Origin: Flavobacterium sp. UBA4098
Lineage (GTDB): Bacteria > Bacteroidota > Bacteroidia > Flavobacteriales > Flavobacteriaceae
NCBI GenBank assembly: GCA_002382495.1
Contig: DFXW01000002.1
Span: forward strand, 34,706 to 41,900
Direction: 5' to 3'
DNA: 7,195 bases
Shown: piece by piece, positions 1 to 5,984 of the stretch
How positions within the stretch are numbered: the stretch's first letter is position 1
Layout of the letters: every line of letters begins with the position of its first letter
The notes under the pieces: model-generated
Database searches by the model: none
Seen by the model: only the letters and a program-made list of their open reading frames with translations
Told to the model about the DNA's origin: nothing
Position numbers and translations under genes: made by a program

Positions 1-1919
1 CTAAATAAAGAATAGGGAGGTGTTAATTTAGCCGAAACACTAAATTCTGAACCATATGTTGGAAATATTGGGTTAACTCCTTTGTTGCTTCTAGTTAAAC
101 CTACAGTATAGGATAAATTTCTTGAGGTTCCATTTCCAAATGTAAACAAACCAGTATTGTAATTGTTTAGTGCATAATGTTGGTAACTCAATGATTGTGA
201 TAATACAAAATAATCATCAGGAACTGTTAATCTTTTTGCTATACCTACAGAAAGCGTTAAGATGCTAAAACTTTTAGATTTATCCACTTGATAAGTAACA
301 AAATTATTTAAATATTGTTGGCTAAATGATAATGAAGAACTAAACTGAACTGGTTTTTTTCCGCCAAACCATGGTTCAGAAAACGAAGCGCTGTAGGTTC
401 TAAAATACGTACTTGCTTGTAAACGCAAGGATACTTTTTGCCCATCTCCCATAGGTAATGGTCTATAAGCTTCTTTTTTAAACATATTTCTTGCAGAAAA
501 ATTATTAAAAGACAGACCCAGGGTTCCAATAAAACCACCGCCACCATAACCACCTTGTAATTCTATTTGACTAGCTCCCTTTTCAGCAAGGTTGTATTCA
601 ATATCAACAGTTCCAGCACTTGAATCAACATTTTTAAATTTCGGATCAATAGTTTCTGGATCAAAGAAACCAAGTTGACCAATTTCTCTAATAGTTCTTA
701 CTAATTCTTCTTTACTGTACTTTTCTCCTGGTTTAGTTCGTAACTCTCTGTATATAACCTGATCGTTAGTTTTATCGTTTCCAACAACAGTTATTTTGTT
801 GAAATAAGCTATAGGACCCTCGGTAACGCGTATTTCAAAATCAATAGTATCATTAGCTGTTTTTACTTCAACCGCATTGATGCTTGAAAATAAATATCCA
901 TTGTTTTGGTACAAGTTGGTAATGTCTTCTCCGTCTGGTTTTGATTTATCAGCAATTCTTTTCTCCAATAAAACACCATTATACACATCTCCCTTTTTTA
1001 AGCCTAAGACTCTACTTAATCCTTGGTCAGGATAAACAGTGTTGCCTAAAAATTTGATGTTTCCAAAGTAATATTTATTTCCTTCTTCAACCTTAATTGA
1101 AACAGCCAAAGCATTTTTAGATTTATCATAACTTACTGTATCTGAAACGACTCTAGCATCTCTAAACCCTTTTTCTTTGTATGCATCAATTACTTTATCT
1201 AAATCTGACTTGTATTTGTCTTTGATAAATTTGGAGGCTTTAAACAAACGAGTAATTTTTTTCTGTTTGGTATCCTTCATTGCTTTTCGCAACGATTTAT
1301 CAGAAATTTTGCTATTACCAACAAAGTCTATTTTATCAATTTTGACTTTGGTTCCTTTATCTATAGTAACCAACATATTTACTTGGTTAATTGTAGTCGT
1401 ATCCGCAACGGTATTGATATTTACTTTAGTGTTGAAATAACCGTCTTTTTTGTATTTGTTTTCGATGTAGTTTTTGGTAGTAGTAATTAAGTTTTCATTT
1501 ACTACTTTATTTTCAGTTAGCCCATTGTCTTTGATTAAGCCTTCGGTTTTGTTTTTCTTTACACCGACGAATCTAACCTTATTTAATTTAGGTAATTCTT
1601 CTAAATGTAAATCAAGATAAACACTGTCATTTTCTACTTTATTTACATAAAATGAAATTTCATTGAACAAACCTAATTTGCCTAATTTTTTAATGGCGCT
1701 ACTAATTTCTTCTCCAGGAACAGTAATTTCATTTCCTTTTTGTAATCCAGAAAAAGCGACAACTGTTTGGGTGTTAAATGTAATTTTACCTACTATATTG
1801 ACATCTGCTAAAAAATATTTTTTTCCTTGATCAAATGGTACTCTGTCTTGTGCTGCTGCTTGGAAAATACTTCCAAATAATAGTAAGCAAATTACTATTC
1901 GTATGCTTTTTTGTAACAC
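1..1919 (-). CDS. bamA: BamA/Omp85 outer-membrane barrel assembly protein, C-terminus beyond left edge
   Basis: This is the central subunit of the machinery that folds and inserts beta-barrel proteins into the outer membrane. I translated it by hand: the frame is open from 1919 to the left edge, giving 639 codons. Residues 1-23 form a signal peptide (K4 and R7, then a hydrophobic core and AAA-QD cleavage site). Five POTRA repeats follow at roughly 35-108, 109-187, 190-275, 280-360 and 369-445, each with the xxVxFxGN-type strand (for example IDKIDFVGN and IKFLGN). The barrel starts near 447 with an ELQGGYGGGG stretch; PPYSLF are the last residues in view. I infer a GTG start at 1917-1919, 7 bp after the uppS stop, because it sits directly before the signal peptide and no ATG is available. 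A TTG at 1953-1955, inside uppS, would add 12 residues. Only the end of the barrel is missing. The gene is probably co-transcribed with uppS and porG. Confidence 0.95.
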   Translation of the reverse strand, partial: MLQKSIRIVICLLLFGSIFQAAAQDRVPFDQGKKYFLADVNIVGKITFNTQTVVAFSGLQKGNEITVPGEEISSAIKKLGKLGLFNEISFYVNKVENDSVYLDLHLEELPKLNKVRFVGVKKNKTEGLIKDNGLTENKVVNENLITTTKNYIENKYKKDGYFNTKVNINTVADTTTINQVNMLVTIDKGTKVKIDKIDFVGNSKISDKSLRKAMKDTKQKKITRLFKASKFIKDKYKSDLDKVIDAYKEKGFRDARVVSDTVSYDKSKNALAVSIKVEEGNKYYFGNIKFLGNTVYPDQGLSRVLGLKKGDVYNGVLLEKRIADKSKPDGEDITNLYQNNGYLFSSINAVEVKTANDTIDFEIRVTEGPIAYFNKITVVGNDKTNDQVIYRELRTKPGEKYSKEELVRTIREIGQLGFFDPETIDPKFKNVDSSAGTVDIEYNLAEKGASQIELQGGYGGGGFIGTLGLSFNNFSARNMFKKEAYRPLPMGDGQKVSLRLQASTYFRTYSASFSEPWFGGKKPVQFSSSLSFSQQYLNNFVTYQVDKSKSFSILTLSVGIAKRLTVPDDYFVLSQSLSYQHYALNNYNTGLFTFGNGTSRNLSYTVGLTRSNKGVNPIFPTYGSEFSVSAKLTPPYSLF

Positions 1920-1926
1920 TAAAAAA

Positions 1927-2667
1927 TTATTTAATTTGTTCGCTTGTTTTTCCAAATCTACGTTCTCTTTTTTGATAACTAAGGATAGCCTCATATAAAT
2001 CTTCTTCTTTAAAGTCAGGCCATAATATGTCAGTAAAATATAATTCTGCGTAAGCTATTTGCCAAAGCAAAAAATTACTGATTCTATGTTCTCCACTAGT
2101 TCGTATTAATAAATCTACCTCTGGTAAATTTTGGGTGTAAAGATGCTCATTTATAATGGAATCGTCAATAGTGTCTATTGAAATTATATTATTTTTAACT
2201 TTATCACTTATATTTTTAACGGCACGTACAATTTCTTCTCTTGATCCGTAACTTAGTGCTAAGGTTAGTGTGAGTTGAGTGTTGTTGGCTGTTTTTTCAA
2301 TTACTTCTTGTAATTCTTTTCTAGCAATTGTAGGTAATTGGTCTAAATTACCTATGGCATTCATTTTAATATTGTTGCGTTCTAAAGTGGGAAGTTCTTT
2401 TTTAAGGGAATTAACTAAAACTCTCATTAATGCTTCAACTTCTAATTTTGGTCGGTTCCAATTTTCGGTTGAAAAAGCATACAAGGTTAAATTTTCAATA
2501 CCCAATTTCGCACAAGCCTCAATAATTTTTTTTACTGATTTTGTACCACTTTCGTGACCTAGTGCACGTAATAATCCACGTTGTTTAGCCCAACGACCAT
2601 TGCCATCCATAATTATGGCGAGGTGTTTTGGGAGTTTATTTACATCTATATTTTTTATTATATCCAT
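1927..2667 (-). CDS. uppS: Undecaprenyl diphosphate synthase (cis-prenyltransferase)
   Basis: This cytosolic, membrane-associated enzyme condenses eight isopentenyl diphosphates onto farnesyl diphosphate in cis. The product is the C55 carrier lipid for peptidoglycan and surface polysaccharides. The protein has 246 residues, normal for the family (E. coli 253). The signature HLAIIMDGNGRWAKQRG is at 15-31, with D21 as the Mg2+/diphosphate residue. H38 and the LYAFSTENWNRP block follow. The C-terminal RTSGEHRISNFLLW motif at 189-202 supplies R189 and R195, and E208 matches the metal-binding glutamate. I chose the ATG at 2665-2667. An in-frame ATG at 2698-2700 would add 11 residues and overlap porG by about 30 bp, but homologues start just before the HxAIIMDGNGRW block. 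With this start the porG stop lies 1 bp upstream, which suggests translational coupling. Confidence 0.97.
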   Translation of the reverse strand: MDIIKNIDVNKLPKHLAIIMDGNGRWAKQRGLLRALGHESGTKSVKKIIEACAKLGIENLTLYAFSTENWNRPKLEVEALMRVLVNSLKKELPTLERNNIKMNAIGNLDQLPTIARKELQEVIEKTANNTQLTLTLALSYGSREEIVRAVKNISDKVKNNIISIDTIDDSIINEHLYTQNLPEVDLLIRTSGEHRISNFLLWQIAYAELYFTDILWPDFKEEDLYEAILSYQKRERRFGKTSEQIK

Positions 2668-2668
2668 T

Positions 2669-3349
2669 TTATTCTGCGCAAAAACAAGGTTTATTGCCAA
2701 ACGTGTAGGTTAACGTCAAACCTGAAAATACATACCAATCTTTATTATTGAAATTTCCAAAAGGAATTCCATTACTATTTTTAGGAAGACTACCATCTAA
2801 GTCGTCAGCAAAAGTAAATCGGCTACCTACTTCCAAACCGACCACAAAATTAGAAGTTAAATTGGATTTTACACCTAAAATTAATGGTAATCCAAGAGTT
2901 TTTTGTTTTGAATCAAATTCTGGCCTTCCATATTTGAAAAATAAACTATCATAAAAGCTAAGACTTATACCTGTAAAGACATAGGGGGTTATTTTTCTTT
3001 CTAAGGGATTGTAAATGTTAAAATCAAAAAAATTGAATTCGATACCACCAGAAAGTTCAGTTATAGCATTTTCGAATTCATACTTTCTCACCATTCGTTT
3101 CTGATCATTAGATTCGATATCTTTTGCTTTTAGTTTTGATTTAACAATAGAAAATCGCCAAGAATGTCGAGGGGTTTTGTTCCATTTGTAGATTAAACCT
3201 AACGCAGGGCTATTGGGGTTTATGTATTGAGTTGATCCCACGTCTCCAATGAAGTTACTTCCCCCCACAAAAACGCCTAACTCATTAATTTGAGCTTGAG
3301 TTGCTGTAAAGAAGAAAAAACATATTAATGCAATATTGATTTTAGTCAT
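2669..3349 (-). CDS. porG: PorG-like (DUF6089) outer-membrane beta-barrel protein, probable type IX secretion component
   Basis: The 226-residue protein has a clear signal peptide (K3, hydrophobic 4-16, likely cleavage after A19, QAQ). Amphipathic, glycine- and aromatic-rich strands typical of a small eight-stranded-type barrel follow (ELGVFVGGSNFIGDVG at 23-38, later WYVFSGLTLTYTFG). I recognise it as the DUF6089 family. In Porphyromonas gingivalis the protein PorG, encoded beside uppS and bamA, links the PorK/PorN ring of the type IX secretion system to the outer membrane. The same gene order here supports the assignment, but sequence identity to PorG was not computed. The C-terminus is odd: after the last strand it ends NKPCFCAE, with cysteines at 222 and 224, and lacks the usual terminal aromatic residue. 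The gene leads the porG-uppS-bamA cluster and has a -7 promoter element about 20 bp upstream. The OMP call is firm, the T9SS role less so. Confidence 0.75.
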   Translation of the reverse strand: MTKINIALICFFFFTATQAQINELGVFVGGSNFIGDVGSTQYINPNSPALGLIYKWNKTPRHSWRFSIVKSKLKAKDIESNDQKRMVRKYEFENAITELSGGIEFNFFDFNIYNPLERKITPYVFTGISLSFYDSLFFKYGRPEFDSKQKTLGLPLILGVKSNLTSNFVVGLEVGSRFTFADDLDGSLPKNSNGIPFGNFNNKDWYVFSGLTLTYTFGNKPCFCAE

Positions 3350-3491
3350 TGAAATAAAAAATGGGTCACAAATATAGGACTATGAGTTCAATTTAAGTAG
3401 ATTCTGTTCGTTGTCTGAATAGAAAGTTTAAATTTCAGAAACTCTAAACTAAGTAGAAACGAAAAACAAATTCAAATCGTATAAACAGGAA
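3350..3491. other. Intergenic gap between nadK and porG
   Basis: This 142 bp AT-rich spacer lies between the nadK stop and the porG start, both on the minus strand. It contains the porG -7 element but no ORF of note. I saw only a weak imperfect inverted repeat downstream of nadK (AGTTTA/TAAACT, 14-nt loop, no T-tract), not enough to call a terminator. The size of the gap suggests CBS-nadK and porG-uppS-bamA are separate transcription units. Confidence 0.6.
3369..3376 (-). promoter_or_regulatory. Bacteroidota -7 promoter element for porG-uppS-bamA
   Basis: On the minus strand this reads TATATTTG, an exact match to the Bacteroidota sigma-A -7 consensus TAnnTTTG. Its downstream edge is 19 bp before the porG ATG, so the predicted leader is very short (about 12 nt). 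The nearest upstream TTG (3389-3391) is only 12 bp away, too close for the usual spacing of about 19 bp, so I see no good -33 element. Confidence 0.55.
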
Positions 3492-4376
3492 TTAATTTCT
3501 TTTATCTTCTCCCCACAATAATTTGTTACGCAAGGTTTTTAAGAAAGTTTCTTCTGGGATTTCGATCATATTGATTTCGAAAGGATTTTTTTTGATAATC
3601 AAAATGGATTCGTTTTTTACTGTGGTTACTCGGGAATCGAGCGATACCAAATATTGATCTTCTCGGCCAGTAACTCGAAGTTTGATTTCGGTATTATCCG
3701 GAATAACAAGTGGACGTGCGTTTAAATTATGAGGTGCAATTGGAGTAATTACTAGGCTTTTTACCTCTGGAGTTAAAATTGGACCGCCACAACTCATAGA
3801 GTAACCCGTTGAACCCGTTGGAGTGGAAATAATTAATCCGTCTGCCCAATACGAATTTAAAAATTCGTCGTTCAAATAAGTTTCTATTGTAATCATCGAT
3901 GTAGTGTCTTTTCTACTAACGGTGATTTCATTCATGGCAAAATTGATCTCATGGATCTCTTCATTTTCTGGCGAACAGGCTAAACTAAGTAAGGCTCTTT
4001 TGGAGATACTGTATTTTTTGTCAATTACAAATTGCAAGAACGAATCAATTTTTTCTTTTTGAACCGTTGCCAAAAACCCTAATCTTCCAGCATTAATTCC
4101 TAAAATAGGCACTCCTGAATTTCGAACTAAAGTAGCCGCTCTCAAAATAGTTCCATCACCACCAATACTAAGTAACATATCAAAACTCGAGTCTAGTTCG
4201 TTGTGAGACGAAAAGGTTGGATAAGTTTCGTGAATAATATTTTTTTCGTACAACATTTCGAGAAAAGCCGATTCGATGATGAGCTCAACGTTATTCTTTT
4301 TAAAAAAAACAAAAATGTCTTTAATAATCGGTTCGGTGCTATTAAGGTAATATTGTCCGTAGATGGCTATTTTCAT
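3492..4376 (-). CDS. nadK: NAD kinase (ATP-NAD kinase)
   Basis: This cytosolic enzyme phosphorylates the adenosine ribose 2'-OH of NAD+ to make NADP+, and so sets the NADPH pool. The protein is 294 residues, the usual length. The GGDGT motif lies at 72-76 (D74 catalytic) and is followed by LGINAGRLGFLA at 92-103. NE at 149-150 and the ADGLIISTPTGSTGYS block at 178-193 (D179, then the glycine-rich NAD-binding loop) come next. TPIAPHNLNARPLV at 211-224 is the conserved C-terminal strand segment. Reading starts at the ATG at 4374-4376, with no competing in-frame start near it. The gene begins 22 bp after the stop of the CBS-domain gene on the same strand, so the two probably form one transcript. 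All key motifs are intact. Confidence 0.97.
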   Translation of the reverse strand: MKIAIYGQYYLNSTEPIIKDIFVFFKKNNVELIIESAFLEMLYEKNIIHETYPTFSSHNELDSSFDMLLSIGGDGTILRAATLVRNSGVPILGINAGRLGFLATVQKEKIDSFLQFVIDKKYSISKRALLSLACSPENEEIHEINFAMNEITVSRKDTTSMITIETYLNDEFLNSYWADGLIISTPTGSTGYSMSCGGPILTPEVKSLVITPIAPHNLNARPLVIPDNTEIKLRVTGREDQYLVSLDSRVTTVKNESILIIKKNPFEINMIEIPEETFLKTLRNKLLWGEDKRN

Positions 4377-4398
4377 TTTCTATAGGTATAACTTGAAG

Positions 4399-5058
4399 TT
4401 AAATATTTAGGTATTTGTCTAAATAGTCAGAACGTTCTTTCAAGTTGTTAATGTAATTATCTTCATTATGTTCTGATATAATTTCATAATTGTAGCGTCT
4501 GAAAGTTTGGATAATGTCGTTTATAACACCTAAAGTTACTTTTATTGTAATTTCTATCGTTTCATTATCTGAATCAGATACAAAAAGTCCTAATAATTTT
4601 CCATTATTGCTTTCTACAATCTGGGTAATCTGGCTCATGGAGTAGTCAATCAGGGCTTTTTTTACAATAATGATGCCTCCTGCTTCTTTAATGAATGGCG
4701 TTTCGTTAAAAAATTTCATAACATTGGCTAATTCATAATACCCAACATAATGGTTGTTTTCATCTAAAATAGGAACAATGTCAGTATGATTTTTTCCAAA
4801 AACTTCTAAAACATCCAGCCAAATCATATTGGGTCTTACAAAAAACGGTTCCAAAGTATATTTGTAATCACCTACTTTTTTGTCAGTATCAAAAGTTTCC
4901 AAATCGTCGGCTACAATACTACCAATGTAAACTCCCGCTTCCAAAACCGGAAAATGAGAATACGAAGCGTCCATAAAAAAGTCCTGTGCAGCAAGAATTG
5001 TTTCTTGGCTATCTAGGGCTCTATAGTCGTTGTTAATGTAGTCTGTAATTACTGTCAT
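4399..5058 (-). CDS. CBS-domain pair plus ACT-like domain protein (AcuB-like architecture)
   Basis: This 219-residue soluble protein has no signal peptide or membrane segment. Residues 1-56 and about 68-118 look like a tandem CBS (Bateman) module: MTVITDYINNDYRALDS, then SHFPVLEAGVYIGSIVADDL at 34-53, and in the second copy DIVPILDENNHYVGYYEL at 93-110. Such modules usually bind adenine nucleotides or SAM. Residues about 126-197 (GGIIIVKKALIDYSMSQITQIVES onward) have an ACT-like beta-alpha-beta-beta-alpha-beta pattern, an arrangement also seen in AcuB proteins. No catalytic domain is present, so a sensory or regulatory role is inferred. The start at 5056-5058 is preferred over an ATG at 5140-5142, whose extra 28 residues (basic, then hydrophobic) cover promoter-like sequence and do not belong to a CBS fold. 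Position just before nadK invites a link to nucleotide or redox sensing, but its target is unknown. Confidence 0.88.
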   Translation of the reverse strand: MTVITDYINNDYRALDSQETILAAQDFFMDASYSHFPVLEAGVYIGSIVADDLETFDTDKKVGDYKYTLEPFFVRPNMIWLDVLEVFGKNHTDIVPILDENNHYVGYYELANVMKFFNETPFIKEAGGIIIVKKALIDYSMSQITQIVESNNGKLLGLFVSDSDNETIEITIKVTLGVINDIIQTFRRYNYEIISEHNEDNYINNLKERSDYLDKYLNI

Positions 5059-5125
5059 AAAATCAATTCTCGATAGTTTATGCAAAATAATCAAAAAAAG
5101 GCAAAAACTCCTACCTTTTACTTTG

Positions 5126-5133
5126 TATTTTTG
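5126..5133 (+). promoter_or_regulatory. Bacteroidota -7 promoter element for pdxJ
   Basis: The site reads TATTTTTG and matches TAnnTTTG. It lies 39 bp before the pdxJ ATG, giving a predicted start near 5139-5140 and a leader of about 33 nt. No TTG sits about 19 bp upstream, so the -33 element is missing or degenerate. Confidence 0.5.
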
Positions 5134-5139
5134 TCTCCG

Positions 5140-5147
5140 CAAAAATA
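5140..5147 (-). promoter_or_regulatory. Bacteroidota -7 promoter element for the CBS gene-nadK unit
   Basis: On the minus strand this reads TATTTTTG, again matching TAnnTTTG. It lies 81 bp before the CBS-gene ATG, giving a leader of roughly 75 nt. A weaker candidate closer to the gene is TTATTTTG at 5083-5090 (minus strand), which would give a leader of about 18 nt. The sequence does not decide between them. Confidence 0.42.
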
Positions 5148-5172
5148 GTGTATTTAAACCAATTCCAGTTGT

Positions 5173-5886
5173 ATGACAAAGTTAAGCGTAAATATCAACA
5201 AAATAGCAACTTTACGAAATGCCCGTGGTGGAAATGTGCCTGATCTATTGAAAGTCGCTGCCGATATTCAAAGATTTGGTGCGCAAGGCATCACTATTCA
5301 TCCGCGTCCAGACGAACGCCACATTCGCTATCAAGATGCACGCGACTTGAAATCTATTGTTTCAACCGAATATAATATTGAAGGCAATCCGCAACATAAT
5401 TTCATTGATTTGGTGTTAGAATGTCAACCAGACCAAGTGACTTTAGTTCCAGATGCCATTGGTGCTATTACCTCTTCGGCAGGTTGGGACACAGTAAAAA
5501 ACCAATCGTATTTGACAGAGATGATTCAAGAATTTCAACGCAATGGCATTCGCACTTCTATTTTTGTAGATCCCATTCTTGAAATGATCGAAGGCGCTAA
5601 AAAAACAGGAACAGATCGCATCGAATTGTACACCGAAGCCTTTGCACACCAGTACGGTTTAGGCAATGAAAAAGGCATTGAGCCCTATGTAGCTTCTGCA
5701 GTTTTAGCTAACGATTTAGGCTTAGGAATCAACGCAGGTCACGATCTAAGTTTGGACAATGTTCAGTTTTTCAAACAAAATATTCCAGGCTTATTAGAGG
5801 TTTCTATTGGCCACGCATTGATTTCCGAAGCTTTGTATTTAGGTTTGGACAATGTCGTTAATATGTATTTGCAAAAATTAAAATAA
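5173..5886 (+). CDS. pdxJ: Pyridoxine 5'-phosphate synthase
   Basis: PdxJ closes the pyridine ring of vitamin B6 by condensing 1-deoxy-D-xylulose 5-phosphate with 3-amino-2-oxopropyl phosphate (DXP-dependent pathway). It is a cytosolic TIM barrel. The 237-residue length is typical. The N-terminal signature VNINKIATLRNARGG is at 6-20. ITIHPRPDERHI at 40-51 carries H43, R45 and H50, matching E. coli H45, R47 and H52. E70 and E151 match the other active-site glutamates. INAGHDL at 186-192 and SIGHALISEAL at 211-221 give the phosphate-binding loops. Where E. coli has Asp-His in the first strand, this protein has Asn-Lys (N9, K10), a variant I associate with Bacteroidota PdxJ. The gene is divergent from the CBS-nadK unit and probably co-transcribed with the hydrolase downstream, since I see no promoter in the 98 bp between them. 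Confidence 0.97.
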   Translation: MTKLSVNINKIATLRNARGGNVPDLLKVAADIQRFGAQGITIHPRPDERHIRYQDARDLKSIVSTEYNIEGNPQHNFIDLVLECQPDQVTLVPDAIGAITSSAGWDTVKNQSYLTEMIQEFQRNGIRTSIFVDPILEMIEGAKKTGTDRIELYTEAFAHQYGLGNEKGIEPYVASAVLANDLGLGINAGHDLSLDNVQFFKQNIPGLLEVSIGHALISEALYLGLDNVVNMYLQKLK

Positions 5887-5888
5887 TT

Positions 5889-5974
5889 TGGGCGTGTCCC
5901 TTCGGGTCGGGCTTTCGGCTTTATCTCTCCGTTGCACTACTAGGATATCGCCTCTATCCTTCACGCAGCTCAAA
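5889..5974. repeat. GC-rich intergenic repeat-like element with imperfect inverted ends
   Basis: The stretch 5890-5966 is about 57% G+C, well above the genes around it, and fits no ORF with protein character. The ends are imperfect inverted copies: TTTGGGCGTG at the left, and CACGCAGCTCAAA at the right, which reads TTTGAGCTGCGTG in reverse complement. Inside are a small hairpin CCC-TTC-GGG at 5898-5906 and a perfect 6-bp stem AGGATA/TATCCT (5942-5947 and 5955-5960, 7-nt loop). From memory, elements with GGGCGTG...TATCCnTCACGC ends are scattered between genes in many Flavobacteriia genomes; I could not check copy number. It may be a REP/MITE-like sequence that is transcribed in the pdxJ-hydrolase mRNA. 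Confidence 0.6.
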
Positions 5975-5984
5975 ATAAAATAGT

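Larger units (their letters stand above)
5126..5147. repeat. Perfect inverted repeat spanning both divergent -7 elements
   Basis: The arms TATTTTTG (5126-5133) and CAAAAATA (5140-5147) are perfect reverse complements separated by the 6 bp TCTCCG. Each arm is itself a -7 match, one on each strand, so the two promoters would point at each other and overlap. The arms are AT-rich and low in complexity, so part of the symmetry follows from having two such sites. Confidence 0.7.

Noticed and set aside
308..553. Minus-strand 81-codon ORF inside the bamA barrel region
   Set aside because: It lies in another frame of bamA, whose own frame gives an unbroken Omp85 protein, and its translation resembles no family I know.
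1177..1440. Plus-strand hydrophobic 87-codon ORF opposite bamA
   Set aside because: It is antisense to the POTRA-coding region. Lysine/aspartate-rich coding strands commonly give leucine/phenylalanine-rich antisense frames, so the apparent membrane protein is a by-product.
1854..1919. Lipoprotein signal in the BamA N-terminus because of C11
   Set aside because: The cysteine sits inside the hydrophobic core with no L-(A/S)-(G/A)-C lipobox; AAA-QD at residues 21-25 fits an ordinary signal peptidase I site.
2279..2557. Plus-strand 92-codon ORF opposite uppS
   Set aside because: It is antisense to a highly conserved part of uppS, with no promoter and no recognisable protein character.
3410..3460. 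Possible terminator after nadK
   Set aside because: Only a 6-bp AT-rich stem with a 14-nt loop and no T-tract is visible, well within chance for this base composition.
5059..5142. N-terminal extension of the CBS protein by 28 residues
   Set aside because: The extension covers a likely promoter region and does not resemble a CBS domain; the internal ATG at 5056-5058 gives a normal domain start.
5443..5649. Minus-strand 68-codon ORF opposite pdxJ
   Set aside because: It is fully antisense to conserved pdxJ motifs and has no separate evidence.
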